Below, piece after piece: positions 51,437 to 61,135 of a DNA stretch of 64,000 nucleotides. Source of the stretch: Lachnospiraceae bacterium (GTDB lineage Bacteria; Bacillota; Clostridia; Lachnospirales; Lachnospiraceae); NCBI GenBank assembly GCA_910574745.1, contig CAJTCE010000007.1, positions 1 through 64,000 on the forward strand, given 5' to 3'. The notes under the pieces were generated by a model. It saw only the letters and a program-made list of their open reading frames with translations. It had not been told where the DNA came from and ran no database searches. Both the position numbers and the translations under genes were made by a program. Position 1 is the stretch's first letter, and the number at the start of each line of letters is the position of its first letter.

Positions 51437-52724
51437 ATATAAAAGTCTCACCTCTTTCTTCTCGTGGAAGAAGAATTCGTACCAAAAAACTCCCATTCTC
51501 TGCCAAACAATAAAAATTCCCTTTGTTGCGCTCAACAATATCCCGCATAATACCCATGCCCATACCATGCTCTTCCTTATCCTTCTTGTCTGTCTGCAAT
51601 CCGTTTTTGGTATTTAAGAACTGCCTATCCATTTTATTTTCGAACTCCATCCGAATAAATCCTTTATATGGTTCCATTTGAATTCTGATATACGGTGTCG
51701 CTGCTTTTCTGGATGCCTCCAATGCATTATCAAATAAATTTCCTAACAACGACACGAACTCCATATCAGAAACCGCCATCTTATCCGGTAAGGAAGCATT
51801 TATCGTAACCGGTATATTTTCCTCTGCCGCAGAGATCATTTTCACATTTAAAACAGCGTTTGCGAGCTGGTTCCCCGTATCAATCATATTTCTTGCATCC
51901 TCTGTCCAGTCTGCCAGTTCTTTAAAATACAATTGAAGCTCTCCGTACTCTTCTTCCTGCAGCATCGCCCCCATATAAAGAATATGATTTTTAAAGTCAT
52001 GCCTGAGGCTGCGCAATTTTTCATAAGCAGTTCGTATCTGCTTATTATACTCCTGTTCATATTGATGCAATTCCAATTCTACTTGATAATCCAATTCCTG
52101 ACAGAAGCTCTTCATCAGGCGGTAAAGCAAATAATAGCATGCCGTCATAATCAGAATCATACACACATTATATCCTGGATTTGATACGGAATCCGGTATT
52201 GTCAACACCAAAGACAAAAGACTCAGCATTATGATCAACGAGATAACACATGCAAGTGCACTCCAGTTATGCAGCTGCTGTTCTCTTTCAGGAAGACGGA
52301 AATGTACCAAAAATACAGCGATCGGAACTAAGAGCAACACAACTACTGTCTGAGAAAAGACATGTGCAAGGCCATTTAACGGCTGTTCTCCACCAATCAG
52401 GCGGATAGCGGCCATATCGCCAATTGCCACCAGCAAAATTTTATATACCAGCAAAATCAGACTGAGAAAAAATTTTGTGCTCTTTCTCCCTTTCATGCAA
52501 ATCTGCATATATACTTCATATATCAGCAACAACGCAAAAAAATATTTAGCAAATCCCTGACCTGAATGAAATAAAAAATAATCTGCACTGCCAAGCGCTG
52601 CTGCAAAACCAATCTGAATTATCCATTTATGAACCGGCTCAAATTTATAGGAAAAATTTTTAACCAGAACATAGTTTAAAAGCAACGCCTGCAAAAAACA
52701 AAGTATAATACCAATTATTTCCAT
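51435..52724 (-). CDS. AgrC-like sensor kinase (GHKL)
   Basis: The 429-residue protein starts at the ATG 52724 (the TTG at 52733 has no need). It has about six membrane helices in the first 210 residues, the phospho-His region RSLRHDFKNHILYMGAMLQE, the N-box LLGNLFDNALEASRKA and the ATP lid HGMGMGIMRDIVERNKG. This is the HPK10/AgrC group, which usually senses extracellular peptides. It follows the LytTR regulator gene by 24 bases. No AgrB or AgrD-like gene lies nearby. Confidence 0.9.
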   Translation of the reverse strand: MEIIGIILCFLQALLLNYVLVKNFSYKFEPVHKWIIQIGFAAALGSADYFLFHSGQGFAKYFFALLLIYEVYMQICMKGRKSTKFFLSLILLVYKILLVAIGDMAAIRLIGGEQPLNGLAHVFSQTVVVLLLVPIAVFLVHFRLPEREQQLHNWSALACVISLIIMLSLLSLVLTIPDSVSNPGYNVCMILIMTACYYLLYRLMKSFCQELDYQVELELHQYEQEYNKQIRTAYEKLRSLRHDFKNHILYMGAMLQEEEYGELQLYFKELADWTEDARNMIDTGNQLANAVLNVKMISAAEENIPVTINASLPDKMAVSDMEFVSLLGNLFDNALEASRKAATPYIRIQMEPYKGFIRMEFENKMDRQFLNTKNGLQTDKKDKEEHGMGMGIMRDIVERNKGNFYCLAENGSFLVRILLPREERGETFI

Positions 52725-52748
52725 ATTTTCCAACCTAAATCAAATATC

Positions 52749-53456
52749 TTATCCTTGCATCAGTTTATGAAACTTCTGTATCGTCTCGTTGGCGCGTCGT
52801 TTAGAAAGCGGCAGACATTCCTTTGTATCTAAAACCACTTCATTCTTTCCAATACTGTAAATAAATCTGTAATTGATCAAAAAACTTTTATGTGTTCTTA
52901 AAAATCCATGCGGTTCAAGAATCTGTTCCATCTCTTTTAATGTATAATATATTTCTTCCACCCTATCTTCAAAGTGAATATACAAAATCCGGTCTATGCA
53001 TTCAACATAAATCAACTTTAGAGCATTCCACCGATACTGAATCCCCCCTGCCGAAAAGATAATCAATTGCTCAGGCGCATGCATGGAATGATACAGGGAA
53101 GACAACGTTGGGAGAAGCATCTGATCCAATCGGCTTTTCGGGATAAAAGAGTAAGGATTTGTCTTAAAAGAATCAAAAACCAGAGATTCTCTGCTTGAAA
53201 TATAAATAATTTTCACATCGGAAAAATTTTTCCGAAGAACAACGCCAATAGATATCCCATCAATCTCAGGCATATCAATATCTAAAAAAACCAAATCATA
53301 GATAACTCGTTCCCGGATTTTTTCAAGAAAATCCTTACCGCTCACAAAACAATCCAAAATATATTCTTCTTGAAAATTGTCAAAAATTGTTCTTATTTTG
53401 GCATATACATGTTTTATAAAAAATTTGTCGTCTTCACAAATAGCTGCCCGGATCAT
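52749..53456 (-). CDS. LytTR-family response regulator (AgrA-like)
   Basis: The 235-residue protein has an N-terminal receiver (AAICEDDKFF, YDLVFLDIDMPEIDGISIGV with the phospho-Asp, YISSRESLVFDSFKTNPYSF, PKSRL) and a C-terminal LytTR domain (IYVECIDRILYIHFEDRVEE, FLRTHKSFLINYRFI, VVLDTKECLPLSKRRA). It is transcribed first in the operon with the AgrC-like kinase downstream. The divergent GH43 lipoprotein, 205 bases away, is a possible target; LytTR sites are pairs of direct repeats. Confidence 0.92.
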   Translation of the reverse strand: MIRAAICEDDKFFIKHVYAKIRTIFDNFQEEYILDCFVSGKDFLEKIRERVIYDLVFLDIDMPEIDGISIGVVLRKNFSDVKIIYISSRESLVFDSFKTNPYSFIPKSRLDQMLLPTLSSLYHSMHAPEQLIIFSAGGIQYRWNALKLIYVECIDRILYIHFEDRVEEIYYTLKEMEQILEPHGFLRTHKSFLINYRFIYSIGKNEVVLDTKECLPLSKRRANETIQKFHKLMQG

Positions 53457-53660
53457 TCTCCACTTCCTTACTCAAAATTTTTACCAAATTTTTTACATTA
53501 TAGCATTCTGAAAATCCGCTTACAACAAAAAAGTGACCTTTTACCCTAAACTGTTGCTTTCCTTTTTTTTATATTCTATAGTTTTGATATTGGTTATGCA
53601 TAGCTTACGTATAGAACTCAGAAGAAAAAATATGATAGACAAATTGAAAGGAGACTTACC

Positions 53661-55334
53661 ATGAAAAAGAAGACAGCAGTTTTACTGGCGGGAATAATGT
53701 GTATTTCCCTGACCGCCTGCGGCGGTACATCCGATAACGCGGCCAAAGCTCCTGAAACCGTAACCACAGAAGAATCGGCTGCTACAGAAACTATTGATAC
53801 AACTGAAACTACGGATACTACGGATACAGCAAAGGATTCCGATGAATCAGAAAGTACTCCTTCTGATACAGAAGCAAAACCGGTATCTTTGGTAACTCAA
53901 AATCCTTATCTTCCGTTTGACGAATATTTTGCAGATGATGAACCCCATGTATTTAACGATCGCGTTTATATCTATGGTTCCCATGATGTGATAGATTATT
54001 ACGGCGGTGGATGTGCCGGAAACTATGAGGCCTATTCTGCTCCTGTCGATAATCTGGCGGACTGGACTTATGAGGGTGTTTTATATGACAAAACAGAAGA
54101 CCCCGGTTATCAGCCGGGCATGAATATGCTGGCTTCCGATTGTGCTGAAAAAGACGGCAAGTATTATTTATACTATTCTCCGGTCATGAATACGGATGAG
54201 GATAAAATTGCTGTTGCCGTCAGCGATTCCCCGGCAGGTCCTTTTCACTATTATGGGAAAGTTGCCTACGAAGACGGCACAAATTATGGCCCTACCTTTG
54301 ATCCGGCAATCCTGGTAGATGATGATGGACGCAATTATTTATACAGTGGTGGAGAAAGCTCTGTTGTTGAGCTTGCAGACGATATGATCACTGTGATAGG
54401 CGAACCAGTAAGACTGGTTCCAAGAGATGATGAAGATGCTGCTTCCGTCGGCTGCATCACAAACCCGGAAGACCTGAAAGGATATGAATTCTATGAAGGC
54501 TCTTCCATTCGCAAAATTAATGGAACCTACTATCTTGTATGGGCTAATGCACAAATTTGTCAATATTCTTATGCCACAAGCGATGCCCCTATGGGTCCCT
54601 ATACTTTCCGCGGAATCCTTATGTCTAATGACGGAAAGCTTTCTGATGAAGAAGAGGCCTGCTACCCTAACGGTAACATTCATGGCGGTATTCTCGACCT
54701 TGGAAATGGCAAAGATTACTGGCTTTTCTATCATCGACAGACCAACGGTATACAGAATCGTTTCTTCTCTGCCCGCCAGGCATGTGCAGAACGTATTTCC
54801 ATCAATGAAGACGGTTCCATTGATCGTGTATCCATGACATCCCAGGGACTAAACGATGGTCCTCTTCCAGCTATTGGAAATACATGGTCCTCTTTCATTG
54901 CCTGTTACTTAAAGCCGGAAGATGAAGCACAGACCAGCGATAATGCTTATGGCCCTTATGCAAAACAATTTGCAACCAATCTCCATGGCATTTCCAATCT
55001 GACGGACAACAGTGTTGCCGGTTTCAAATATTTTGACTTTGGTAAGGAAGAACAGCCTCTCGCCTTCTCGGTCCAATTCCGTGCAGCACGAAACAATGGA
55101 AAGATATCTCTGTATCTGGATGCTCCAAACGATACCGATGGTAAAAAGATTGGCGAATTGTCTGTAGAAGCCACCGATGCAGGTTCGGCATTCAGCACTC
55201 TTACCTGCACCACTGAACCGGTCTCTGGCGAACATGCTCTTTATTTTGTCTTTGATATCACAGACCAAAATATCCGCCCTACTGATACACTCGGTGATAT
55301 GGCAGATTTCACTTTTTCCATACCTGAGGAGTGA
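53661..55334 (+). CDS. Glycoside hydrolase family 43 lipoprotein
   Basis: The 557-residue protein has a lipoprotein signal (CISLTACGG, lipobox LTAC) and a Thr/Glu/Asp-rich tether of about 45 residues. A five-bladed GH43 domain follows: DDEPHVFNDRVYIYGSHD (catalytic base Asp), TFDPAILVDDDGRNYLYSGG (pKa-modulating Asp) and YEFYEGSSIRKINGTYYLVW (acid Glu). The remaining ~170 residues form a CBM6-like jelly roll (FGKEEQPLAFSVQFRAARNN). It should release arabinose or xylose from plant polysaccharides outside the cell. Confidence 0.93.
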   Translation: MKKKTAVLLAGIMCISLTACGGTSDNAAKAPETVTTEESAATETIDTTETTDTTDTAKDSDESESTPSDTEAKPVSLVTQNPYLPFDEYFADDEPHVFNDRVYIYGSHDVIDYYGGGCAGNYEAYSAPVDNLADWTYEGVLYDKTEDPGYQPGMNMLASDCAEKDGKYYLYYSPVMNTDEDKIAVAVSDSPAGPFHYYGKVAYEDGTNYGPTFDPAILVDDDGRNYLYSGGESSVVELADDMITVIGEPVRLVPRDDEDAASVGCITNPEDLKGYEFYEGSSIRKINGTYYLVWANAQICQYSYATSDAPMGPYTFRGILMSNDGKLSDEEEACYPNGNIHGGILDLGNGKDYWLFYHRQTNGIQNRFFSARQACAERISINEDGSIDRVSMTSQGLNDGPLPAIGNTWSSFIACYLKPEDEAQTSDNAYGPYAKQFATNLHGISNLTDNSVAGFKYFDFGKEEQPLAFSVQFRAARNNGKISLYLDAPNDTDGKKIGELSVEATDAGSAFSTLTCTTEPVSGEHALYFVFDITDQNIRPTDTLGDMADFTFSIPEE

Positions 55335-55515
55335 TTGTATCAATCATTTTTTCATACTATCAAGAGAGAGTCTGTTGGGAAAGGGGTAACTGAAAAAAAG
55401 CCTGAATCTCATGGGATTCTCTCTTTCTTAGGAATCAGGGGCTAAAATCGGTATTAACCGACAGCCCCCTGGCTTCCTGGCTGCAGAAGGAACTACAGCT
55501 TTACAAATAAGGAGC

Positions 55516-56340
55516 TTATAGAGCAAACATATATTGATATTTTCTCATCTGTTCCCCCAGCGCGCCTTCTACTCTTTCTATTTCTTCCTTCTTGTAGAAG
55601 GCCTTGATTTCGTCTAAAAGATTAGTCATTATCTTTTTTGAAAAACGAAATTTCAGATGGCTGCCAAAAAGCTGTTCTGCTGCATCCGTCTGCTCATCAA
55701 AGTCCCGGCTAAATGGTTTTGCCGAAATTATTTTCCTGCACTCTTCAAAATCCTTTTCCATGGGGTAAGCTTCTCTGGTATCAGAAAAAAGAGACAACCC
55801 CATATCAAAAAAAGGACAGAAGCCGTATTCTTCTTTTTGGGAATTATAGAGGAGTGCAATATTATTTGTATGCCGGTCTTCATTTAAAAAGAATGCGTCT
55901 ATTTCCAGCATTCTCGTAAGGTATTCCCCAAATCCCTCTAATCCTGTCACATTTTCTACCAATTCAGCCGCATATAAAATTCTCTGTTTTACATCGGAAA
56001 TCCGCCCCAGCTCCTTTGCCAGACTAAAGCCCGTATATTGTCTCGATAAACGCTCCAATGTTACCAGCTCTTCTTGTTCCCCTCGAAAATTTTTGCTCCT
56101 GCAGCCACGATAGTTTTTACCTTTATAAATAATAGTAACCGGGTCGTAATTTACATACCCTTTTATGTTTGAATACCGCATCAGACGGGAGACTATGATT
56201 TCCGCTAAACTTTCAAAACCAAAGGCATCCGCTTTGTACCAATAACCGTCTATCTCCCATTTTAACTGATTTCCTTTAGAGGAATAACCGGTTCCGGTTA
56301 AAATATGCTCTTTTTCTATTTCTATTGTTTTTACATCCAT
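55516..56340 (-). CDS. HipA-like kinase domain protein
   Basis: From the ATG at 56340 (GGAG six bases upstream) the 274-residue protein carries the HipA C-terminal kinase motifs: NEDRHTNNIAL (catalytic Asp155 and metal-binding Asn160) and FFDMGLS (metal-binding Asp179). It lacks the usual HipA N-terminal subdomain-1, so it is shorter than HipA (~440). The upstream same-strand gene, 65 bases before, encodes an HTH protein. The pair resembles a HipBA-type toxin-antitoxin or a regulatory kinase module. Confidence 0.8.
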   Translation of the reverse strand: MDVKTIEIEKEHILTGTGYSSKGNQLKWEIDGYWYKADAFGFESLAEIIVSRLMRYSNIKGYVNYDPVTIIYKGKNYRGCRSKNFRGEQEELVTLERLSRQYTGFSLAKELGRISDVKQRILYAAELVENVTGLEGFGEYLTRMLEIDAFFLNEDRHTNNIALLYNSQKEEYGFCPFFDMGLSLFSDTREAYPMEKDFEECRKIISAKPFSRDFDEQTDAAEQLFGSHLKFRFSKKIMTNLLDEIKAFYKKEEIERVEGALGEQMRKYQYMFAL

Positions 56341-56405
56341 GTTCAACTCCGATTTTTATAAAGCCCTTTTTGTTACGTAAGAGTTCATTGAACTGCAAAA
56401 TTATA

Positions 56406-56996
56406 TTAATCATTTTCACTCTGCTCTTTTTCCGGAACCATATACCAGATTTTGATCCATTGCGCATCCTCTGCCATTCTGCCCTGGGTTTTTTCTATAA
56501 TGGAAAGCGGGTCATAAAAATCCAGCTCCAAATCTTCCAAAATAAGGGAAATCCCCTCTCTGGTTCTGGGAAAGCACCGGCTTTCCAAAAATTCTTCAAA
56601 ATCTTCCCACGTGGGTTTTGCTTTTATTCCAAATGCTCTGTGCAGTAAATTATCCGTTTCATTTTGAATCGCAATTTTCTGCTCCCGGAAATCTATTAAA
56701 ATTTCCGTACAACATTCATTCCCACACATAAAATCCATGCGCATGGTATAATCCCTTATATTGATATTCCGAAAGCGTTGATTTAACTGCGCCCATTTGC
56801 GTATAGTCCGGCAGATCAGCTCCTCGTCGGGATTTTTTTTATTCAGATAACCGGAGAGGGCCTGTCTGGAAATTCCATATTCCTTCGCTAGCGCCGTAAC
56901 ACTTTCTCCACTGTTACGGCGTTTTTTAATTTCATGTAATTGTTCCTTGGATAAAGCAGGCTTTCTTCCTGCGCCTCTTTCATTTATTTTTCCCAT
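56406..56996 (-). CDS. HTH protein partnered with the HipA-like kinase
   Basis: The 196-residue protein opens with a resolvase/Hin-type HTH (GRKPALSKEQLHEIKKRRNS, GESVTALAKEYGISRQALSG). The C-terminal ~130 residues (INIRDYTMRMDFMCGNECCT, EDFEEFLESRCFPRTREGIS, LILEDLELDFYDPLSIIEKT) form an unassigned domain; it is followed by the HipA-like gene. GGAGGAACCGG-type ribosome site precedes the ATG. In place of the standard HipB XRE antitoxin this protein would be the DNA-binding and perhaps neutralising partner; that is inferred. Confidence 0.75.
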   Translation of the reverse strand: MGKINERGAGRKPALSKEQLHEIKKRRNSGESVTALAKEYGISRQALSGYLNKKNPDEELICRTIRKWAQLNQRFRNINIRDYTMRMDFMCGNECCTEILIDFREQKIAIQNETDNLLHRAFGIKAKPTWEDFEEFLESRCFPRTREGISLILEDLELDFYDPLSIIEKTQGRMAEDAQWIKIWYMVPEKEQSEND

Positions 56997-57185
56997 GGGC
57001 CGGTTCCTCCTTTATCAATTCGCTTTTACTCATTCTTTCTTATTATCCTTATTTTTATTAAGTTTAATATACATTTTTTTGTATGTCAATAAATTAATTA
57101 ATTTACACTTCCGCTATTCCAAAATAAATATGTGGAAAAGGATTTCTAATTTCCCTTCCCACATATCTGTATTTAAAGCTTTTCT

Positions 57186-58817
57186 TTAAATTAAGTGCAG
57201 CCTTTCCAGCATCCCTGCCAGTTTATTTCCTTTTGGCATTGCCAGAATATCGTCTCTTTTCAACACACCCATCTTCAAAATCAATATTCCATAAATAACC
57301 GCTCCCACAATAACTGCGGCTATCAGGGAAATTACATTGCTCTCTGCCAGACTAAATAATCCCGTATAGGTTCCGTAAGCCGCCGCACCCATAACAACAG
57401 ACGCTGCTGCCGGCAAAATGAATATTTTTAAAACATCCTGTTTATAATTCAGGCTTTTTCGCACTGCAATTCCATTCAGAATACACATTAACAGGGAATA
57501 CACAATGGCCGCAATGGCAAGGCTGTATAAATTCAACTCCGTAAACCACAAACAGGGAACTAACACTATGGTCTGTACTGCCAAAGCAACAGCCGCATTA
57601 ATAACTGGAATATATACTCTTCCGATTCCCTGTAAAACAGCATTGGTCAAAGTGGAAAGAGAATAAAAAACCACGGTTATGCTCAAAGCACGGAGCAATC
57701 CTGCTGCCATCTCCAAGGATGTCTGTCCCGGAAACAAAAAGCTTACTACCGGTTCTGCCAAAGCCCCGATTCCCACAGCGGCAGGAATGGCGATCAGCAT
57801 CGTTGTCAAAATAGCCGTATGCACCTTTGCTCTTGTTCCCTTTATGTCTCCCGTTGCAAATCTGCCGGAAATACTGGGAATCATAGCGGCCGACATGGCG
57901 GATGCGATGGCAATGGGAATATTGGAAATAACAACGGCCTTTCCCGAATAAATTCCGTACCATGTGGCAATCTGGGAAACATCCACATCCTTTACAAGCT
58001 TTAAAATCTTCCTGTAAATGGTTTCATCCAGGGAGGTACTGAAATTGTAAATGAAAGTACTTAATATAAAAGGCGTTACCAGAAAGAAAATAATCTTGAA
58101 TATTTCCGAATAGCTCAGGGTATTTCCGGACTTATCCCGTCTGAGTCTTTTTGCAATTACCTTCCGGTTCATGCCATAAATCAGCCACATGAATGCCAGG
58201 GCAATTAAAACCCCGGCCCCGGTTCCCAATGCACTCCCCATGGCTCCATAAATCGCCTGGGTTGTCAGATCCTTATCGATTACCGTTTGTTTTAAAAGAT
58301 ATGCCGCCAGAATACTGATTACCGCATTTAAAATCTGCTCCAGTATCTGGGAGATGGATGTCTGAACCATGGTTTTGTGGGCCTGAAAATATCCCCGCAA
58401 TACACCCAGCAGACCGGAAAAGAAAATTGTAGGGGCAAAGATCCGTAATACATCAGCGGCATTTTCTTCTACCAGTAATCCCGGAATACCCGCCGCAATA
58501 AATGCGAACAGACTTGCAGCGCCGCCTACAACAATTACATAAATAAAAGCACAATGGAAAATCCTTTGGGCATTTCTGTATTCCTTTAATGCCAGCTTCC
58601 CCGCAATTACCTTAGAGATTGCCGAAGGAATGGAATATGAGCTTATCAAAAGAATAATGGTATAAATATTAAAGGCCGAGCCGTAATACCCGTTTCCTTC
58701 ATCTCCGATAACCGCCGCCAAAGGGCTTCTATATAAAATTCCGATAATCCTGCAGATAATACCCGCCATGGCGAGAATACCCGCCTGCATGATAAATCCG
58801 TCATTTTTCTTCGCCAA
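57186..58817 (-). CDS. Polysaccharide-flippase family membrane protein (SpoVB/MOP-like)
   Basis: A 543-residue protein with about 14 membrane helices and the MOP/SpoVB motif set: ILAMAGIICRIIGILYRSPL, GNGYYGSAFNIYTIILLIS, LPGLLVEENAADVLRIFAPT, PNSTLTNAVLQGIGRVYIPV-type block (STLTNAVLQGIGRVYIPVIN). These proteins flip lipid-linked precursors (lipid II or polysaccharide units) across the membrane; the Firmicute relatives SpoVB and YtgP act in sporulation and wall synthesis. It is co-oriented with the GNAT and acyltransferase genes directly upstream. Confidence 0.9.
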   Translation of the reverse strand: MAKKNDGFIMQAGILAMAGIICRIIGILYRSPLAAVIGDEGNGYYGSAFNIYTIILLISSYSIPSAISKVIAGKLALKEYRNAQRIFHCAFIYVIVVGGAASLFAFIAAGIPGLLVEENAADVLRIFAPTIFFSGLLGVLRGYFQAHKTMVQTSISQILEQILNAVISILAAYLLKQTVIDKDLTTQAIYGAMGSALGTGAGVLIALAFMWLIYGMNRKVIAKRLRRDKSGNTLSYSEIFKIIFFLVTPFILSTFIYNFSTSLDETIYRKILKLVKDVDVSQIATWYGIYSGKAVVISNIPIAIASAMSAAMIPSISGRFATGDIKGTRAKVHTAILTTMLIAIPAAVGIGALAEPVVSFLFPGQTSLEMAAGLLRALSITVVFYSLSTLTNAVLQGIGRVYIPVINAAVALAVQTIVLVPCLWFTELNLYSLAIAAIVYSLLMCILNGIAVRKSLNYKQDVLKIFILPAAASVVMGAAAYGTYTGLFSLAESNVISLIAAVIVGAVIYGILILKMGVLKRDDILAMPKGNKLAGMLERLHLI

Positions 58818-58821
58818 TAGG

Positions 58822-59262
58822 TTACTCCTCTTTTTTCCTGCGGTAGTACATCAGATATTCTACCTCGCCCAAATCCTCATGAACACTTTCTTCCTTTTTT
58901 ATAAGACCTCTGTTCTCATAAAAAGTTACCGCACCATAATTATTTTCAAATACATGGAGGGTAAAAAAGTCATATAATTCCTTCACATATTCAATGAGCT
59001 TCGTTCCTATTCCAACTCCTCTGTACTCTTTATCCACAAAGAGTCCCGCTATATAACCTTCGTCAATTCCTACGAATCCCACCACATATCCGTCAATTTC
59101 ATATACATATACCTCGGATTCCGGTAAAGACCGTTTCACAAATCCAAAGTTCTTTTCCCAGTAATTTTTATCAACAAAATCATGGGCTTCCAGATTTCCC
59201 TCATACCAAATGCGCATGACTCTCTTTAAATCAAAATCATTAAACTTCCGTATAATATCCAT
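58822..59262 (-). CDS. GNAT family N-acetyltransferase
   Basis: A 146-residue GNAT protein with motif A (AGLFVDKEYRGVGIGTKLIE, Q/RxxGxG loop) and motif B (NNYGAVTFYENRGL). The N-terminal RIWYEGNLEAHDFV segment matches the ElaA/YjaB-like group. It lies four bases before the flippase and one base after the acyltransferase gene, so it belongs to the same operon. Acceptor unknown. Confidence 0.85.
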   Translation of the reverse strand: MDIIRKFNDFDLKRVMRIWYEGNLEAHDFVDKNYWEKNFGFVKRSLPESEVYVYEIDGYVVGFVGIDEGYIAGLFVDKEYRGVGIGTKLIEYVKELYDFFTLHVFENNYGAVTFYENRGLIKKEESVHEDLGEVEYLMYYRRKKEE

Positions 59263-60333
59263 TTATTTTCTCCTTCGCCTTTTTCCCACCATCCAAGGGA
59301 AATAACGGTTGATCACAAAGATAATTACTCCCTCCGCAGCTGCAACCAATAAAAACAGCTCCGTACAAAATCTGATATTTCCCTGATAATCTAAAATATC
59401 CTTATTAAAATGCATAACAACAATGGTGGAAGCATACATCAGATAAGTATCAACATGGGTAAGCATAACAATGAGGGAATTTTTACCATAAAACTCCAGT
59501 ATTCTCAAAAGAGGAAATTTTATAAAATCCTTTAATCCGTAACAGATTCCCAAAACTCCTATGGTGCCTGTAATCGTTCCGCAAAAATATAAAAGCTCAT
59601 TATGAAAGACCATATAATGAAGGTCTACTCCTCCGTTCAGCCGGCTGATAAAAACAGTTACCAAAAGGGCTGCCACACCGAAAAGACCTGCTGCCGGAGT
59701 AGAAATCTTTACCTTCTGCCTGAATATCCAGAAATAAAATCCCAGTCCTACAAAAAACGTAATAATTCCGATCCGGATTATCATCTGCAAAAAATATGCA
59801 AGATAATTCATACAAGAAAAATTTCCATAAACACCTTTATAATATTGCAAAGCTCTGTTGGCTATGCAGCTTATGACCATCCACAAAACCAGGACCGGAG
59901 GCGTCCATTTTTTTTTGAAGCTTTTTATCACAACCAGAAATGCCATTTCTCCGGCAAAAAGCGCTCCCAAAAACCATATAACGGACATTCCGTAAAAAAT
60001 AAGAGTCAGATATATATTCTGCTTTACCAGTTCCAACGTAATAGAACTTCCTATACGGTAAGCCTCATACTGGGCAATAATAAAAATCAGGCTGAAAATA
60101 AAATATGGCTGCAAAATAGACCTGCCTTTTTTCATAACCGTTTTCGCCAGACTCTTTTTGTCTTCCTCATGAATGCAGATTAACATTCCGGCAATGATAA
60201 AAAACAGGGGAATATGAAATGCGACGATAAAATTGCGGAAATTATCACTGATGTACTGGATGTGTCCCATAATAACAAAGAGTATACCTACTCCCTTGGC
60301 AAGATCCAGTTCCACATATCTTTCTTTTGTCAT
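59263..60333 (-). CDS. Acyltransferase family (AT3) membrane protein
   Basis: The 356-residue protein begins VELDLAKGVGILFVIMGHIQ, the AT3 motif with the catalytic His region, then AFHIPLFFIIAGML. About ten membrane helices follow, ending GKNSLIVMLTHVDTYLMYAS. AT3 enzymes transfer acetyl groups to cell-surface sugars, matching the neighbouring flippase. It is the first gene of the operon after maf (31 bases). Confidence 0.9.
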   Translation of the reverse strand: MTKERYVELDLAKGVGILFVIMGHIQYISDNFRNFIVAFHIPLFFIIAGMLICIHEEDKKSLAKTVMKKGRSILQPYFIFSLIFIIAQYEAYRIGSSITLELVKQNIYLTLIFYGMSVIWFLGALFAGEMAFLVVIKSFKKKWTPPVLVLWMVISCIANRALQYYKGVYGNFSCMNYLAYFLQMIIRIGIITFFVGLGFYFWIFRQKVKISTPAAGLFGVAALLVTVFISRLNGGVDLHYMVFHNELLYFCGTITGTIGVLGICYGLKDFIKFPLLRILEFYGKNSLIVMLTHVDTYLMYASTIVVMHFNKDILDYQGNIRFCTELFLLVAAAEGVIIFVINRYFPWMVGKRRRRK

Positions 60334-60364
60334 AAACTGTCCCCGTATTTTATAGTTGTTTTCA

Positions 60365-60982
60365 TTATAATCGAAAGAATTTCTTCTGACAACCCAGACG
60401 GAAAAACGCTCCTAAAGGGAATCCCACCACATTATTAAAATCTCCTTGTATTCCCTTAACAAGCAAGGTCCCGATTCCTTGAATGCCGTAAGCTCCTGCC
60501 TTATCCATCGGTTCCTTTGTCTTAATATATGCCCTGGCTTCCTCTTCCATGAATGAATCCATGGTTACGACGGTCTCTTTTGCAAAGCAAATACACTTCT
60601 CTTTTATTACTTTTCTCTCTTTATCCAGATAAATACCGCAGACTCCCGTATAAACATAATGATCTTTTCCCGATAAAGACATAAGAATTTCCAGGGCTTC
60701 TTCTTCATCTTTAGGTTTACCCAAGATTTTTCCTTCGGAAACAACCACCGTATCCGCTCCCACAATCAAGGTTTCTTTGTTTAATAATTCCGGTTTTAAT
60801 GACTTTCTGACTGCCTCTGCCTTTAAGGATGCAAGCTCCATGACGACCTTATCAGGTTCGGTACTTGTAATTTTTTCTTCCGCATCACTTACGATGACTG
60901 TAAAATCAATTCCCGCCTGTTTAAACAGTTCTTTTCTCCTGGGAGAACCTGATGCCAATATAATGTTTACAAACTGTTCCAT
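60365..60982 (-). CDS. maf: Maf-like nucleoside triphosphate pyrophosphatase
   Basis: From the ATG at 60982 (GAGGGT upstream; the 40 residues before it are not conserved) the 205-residue protein shows the Maf motifs NIILASGSPRRKELFKQAGI, TLIVGADTVVVSEGKILGKP and YVYTGVCGIY, ending near GIGTLLVKGIQGDFNNVVGFP. Maf hydrolyses dTTP/UTP or modified nucleotides and affects septum formation. It is upstream of the acyltransferase gene. Confidence 0.93.
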   Translation of the reverse strand: MEQFVNIILASGSPRRKELFKQAGIDFTVIVSDAEEKITSTEPDKVVMELASLKAEAVRKSLKPELLNKETLIVGADTVVVSEGKILGKPKDEEEALEILMSLSGKDHYVYTGVCGIYLDKERKVIKEKCICFAKETVVTMDSFMEEEARAYIKTKEPMDKAGAYGIQGIGTLLVKGIQGDFNNVVGFPLGAFFRLGCQKKFFRL

Positions 60983-61135
60983 ACCTTTACCCTCATGAAT
61001 TAAATAAAACCGTCCGGTTTTTAAATCGTAATTTAAAAATCTTACTTTATCATTAACCGTTATTTTGTGTAACCGTTTTTTTAGAAAATAGAAAAGAACC
61101 AACCCGATTTCCTATCAAGTCAGCCCTCCTCAAAA

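Noticed and set aside
55438-55468. Terminator after the GH43 gene
   Set aside because: The inverted repeat GGGGCT...AGCCCC is present but has no T-run and mispairs inside, so it is not a convincing terminator.
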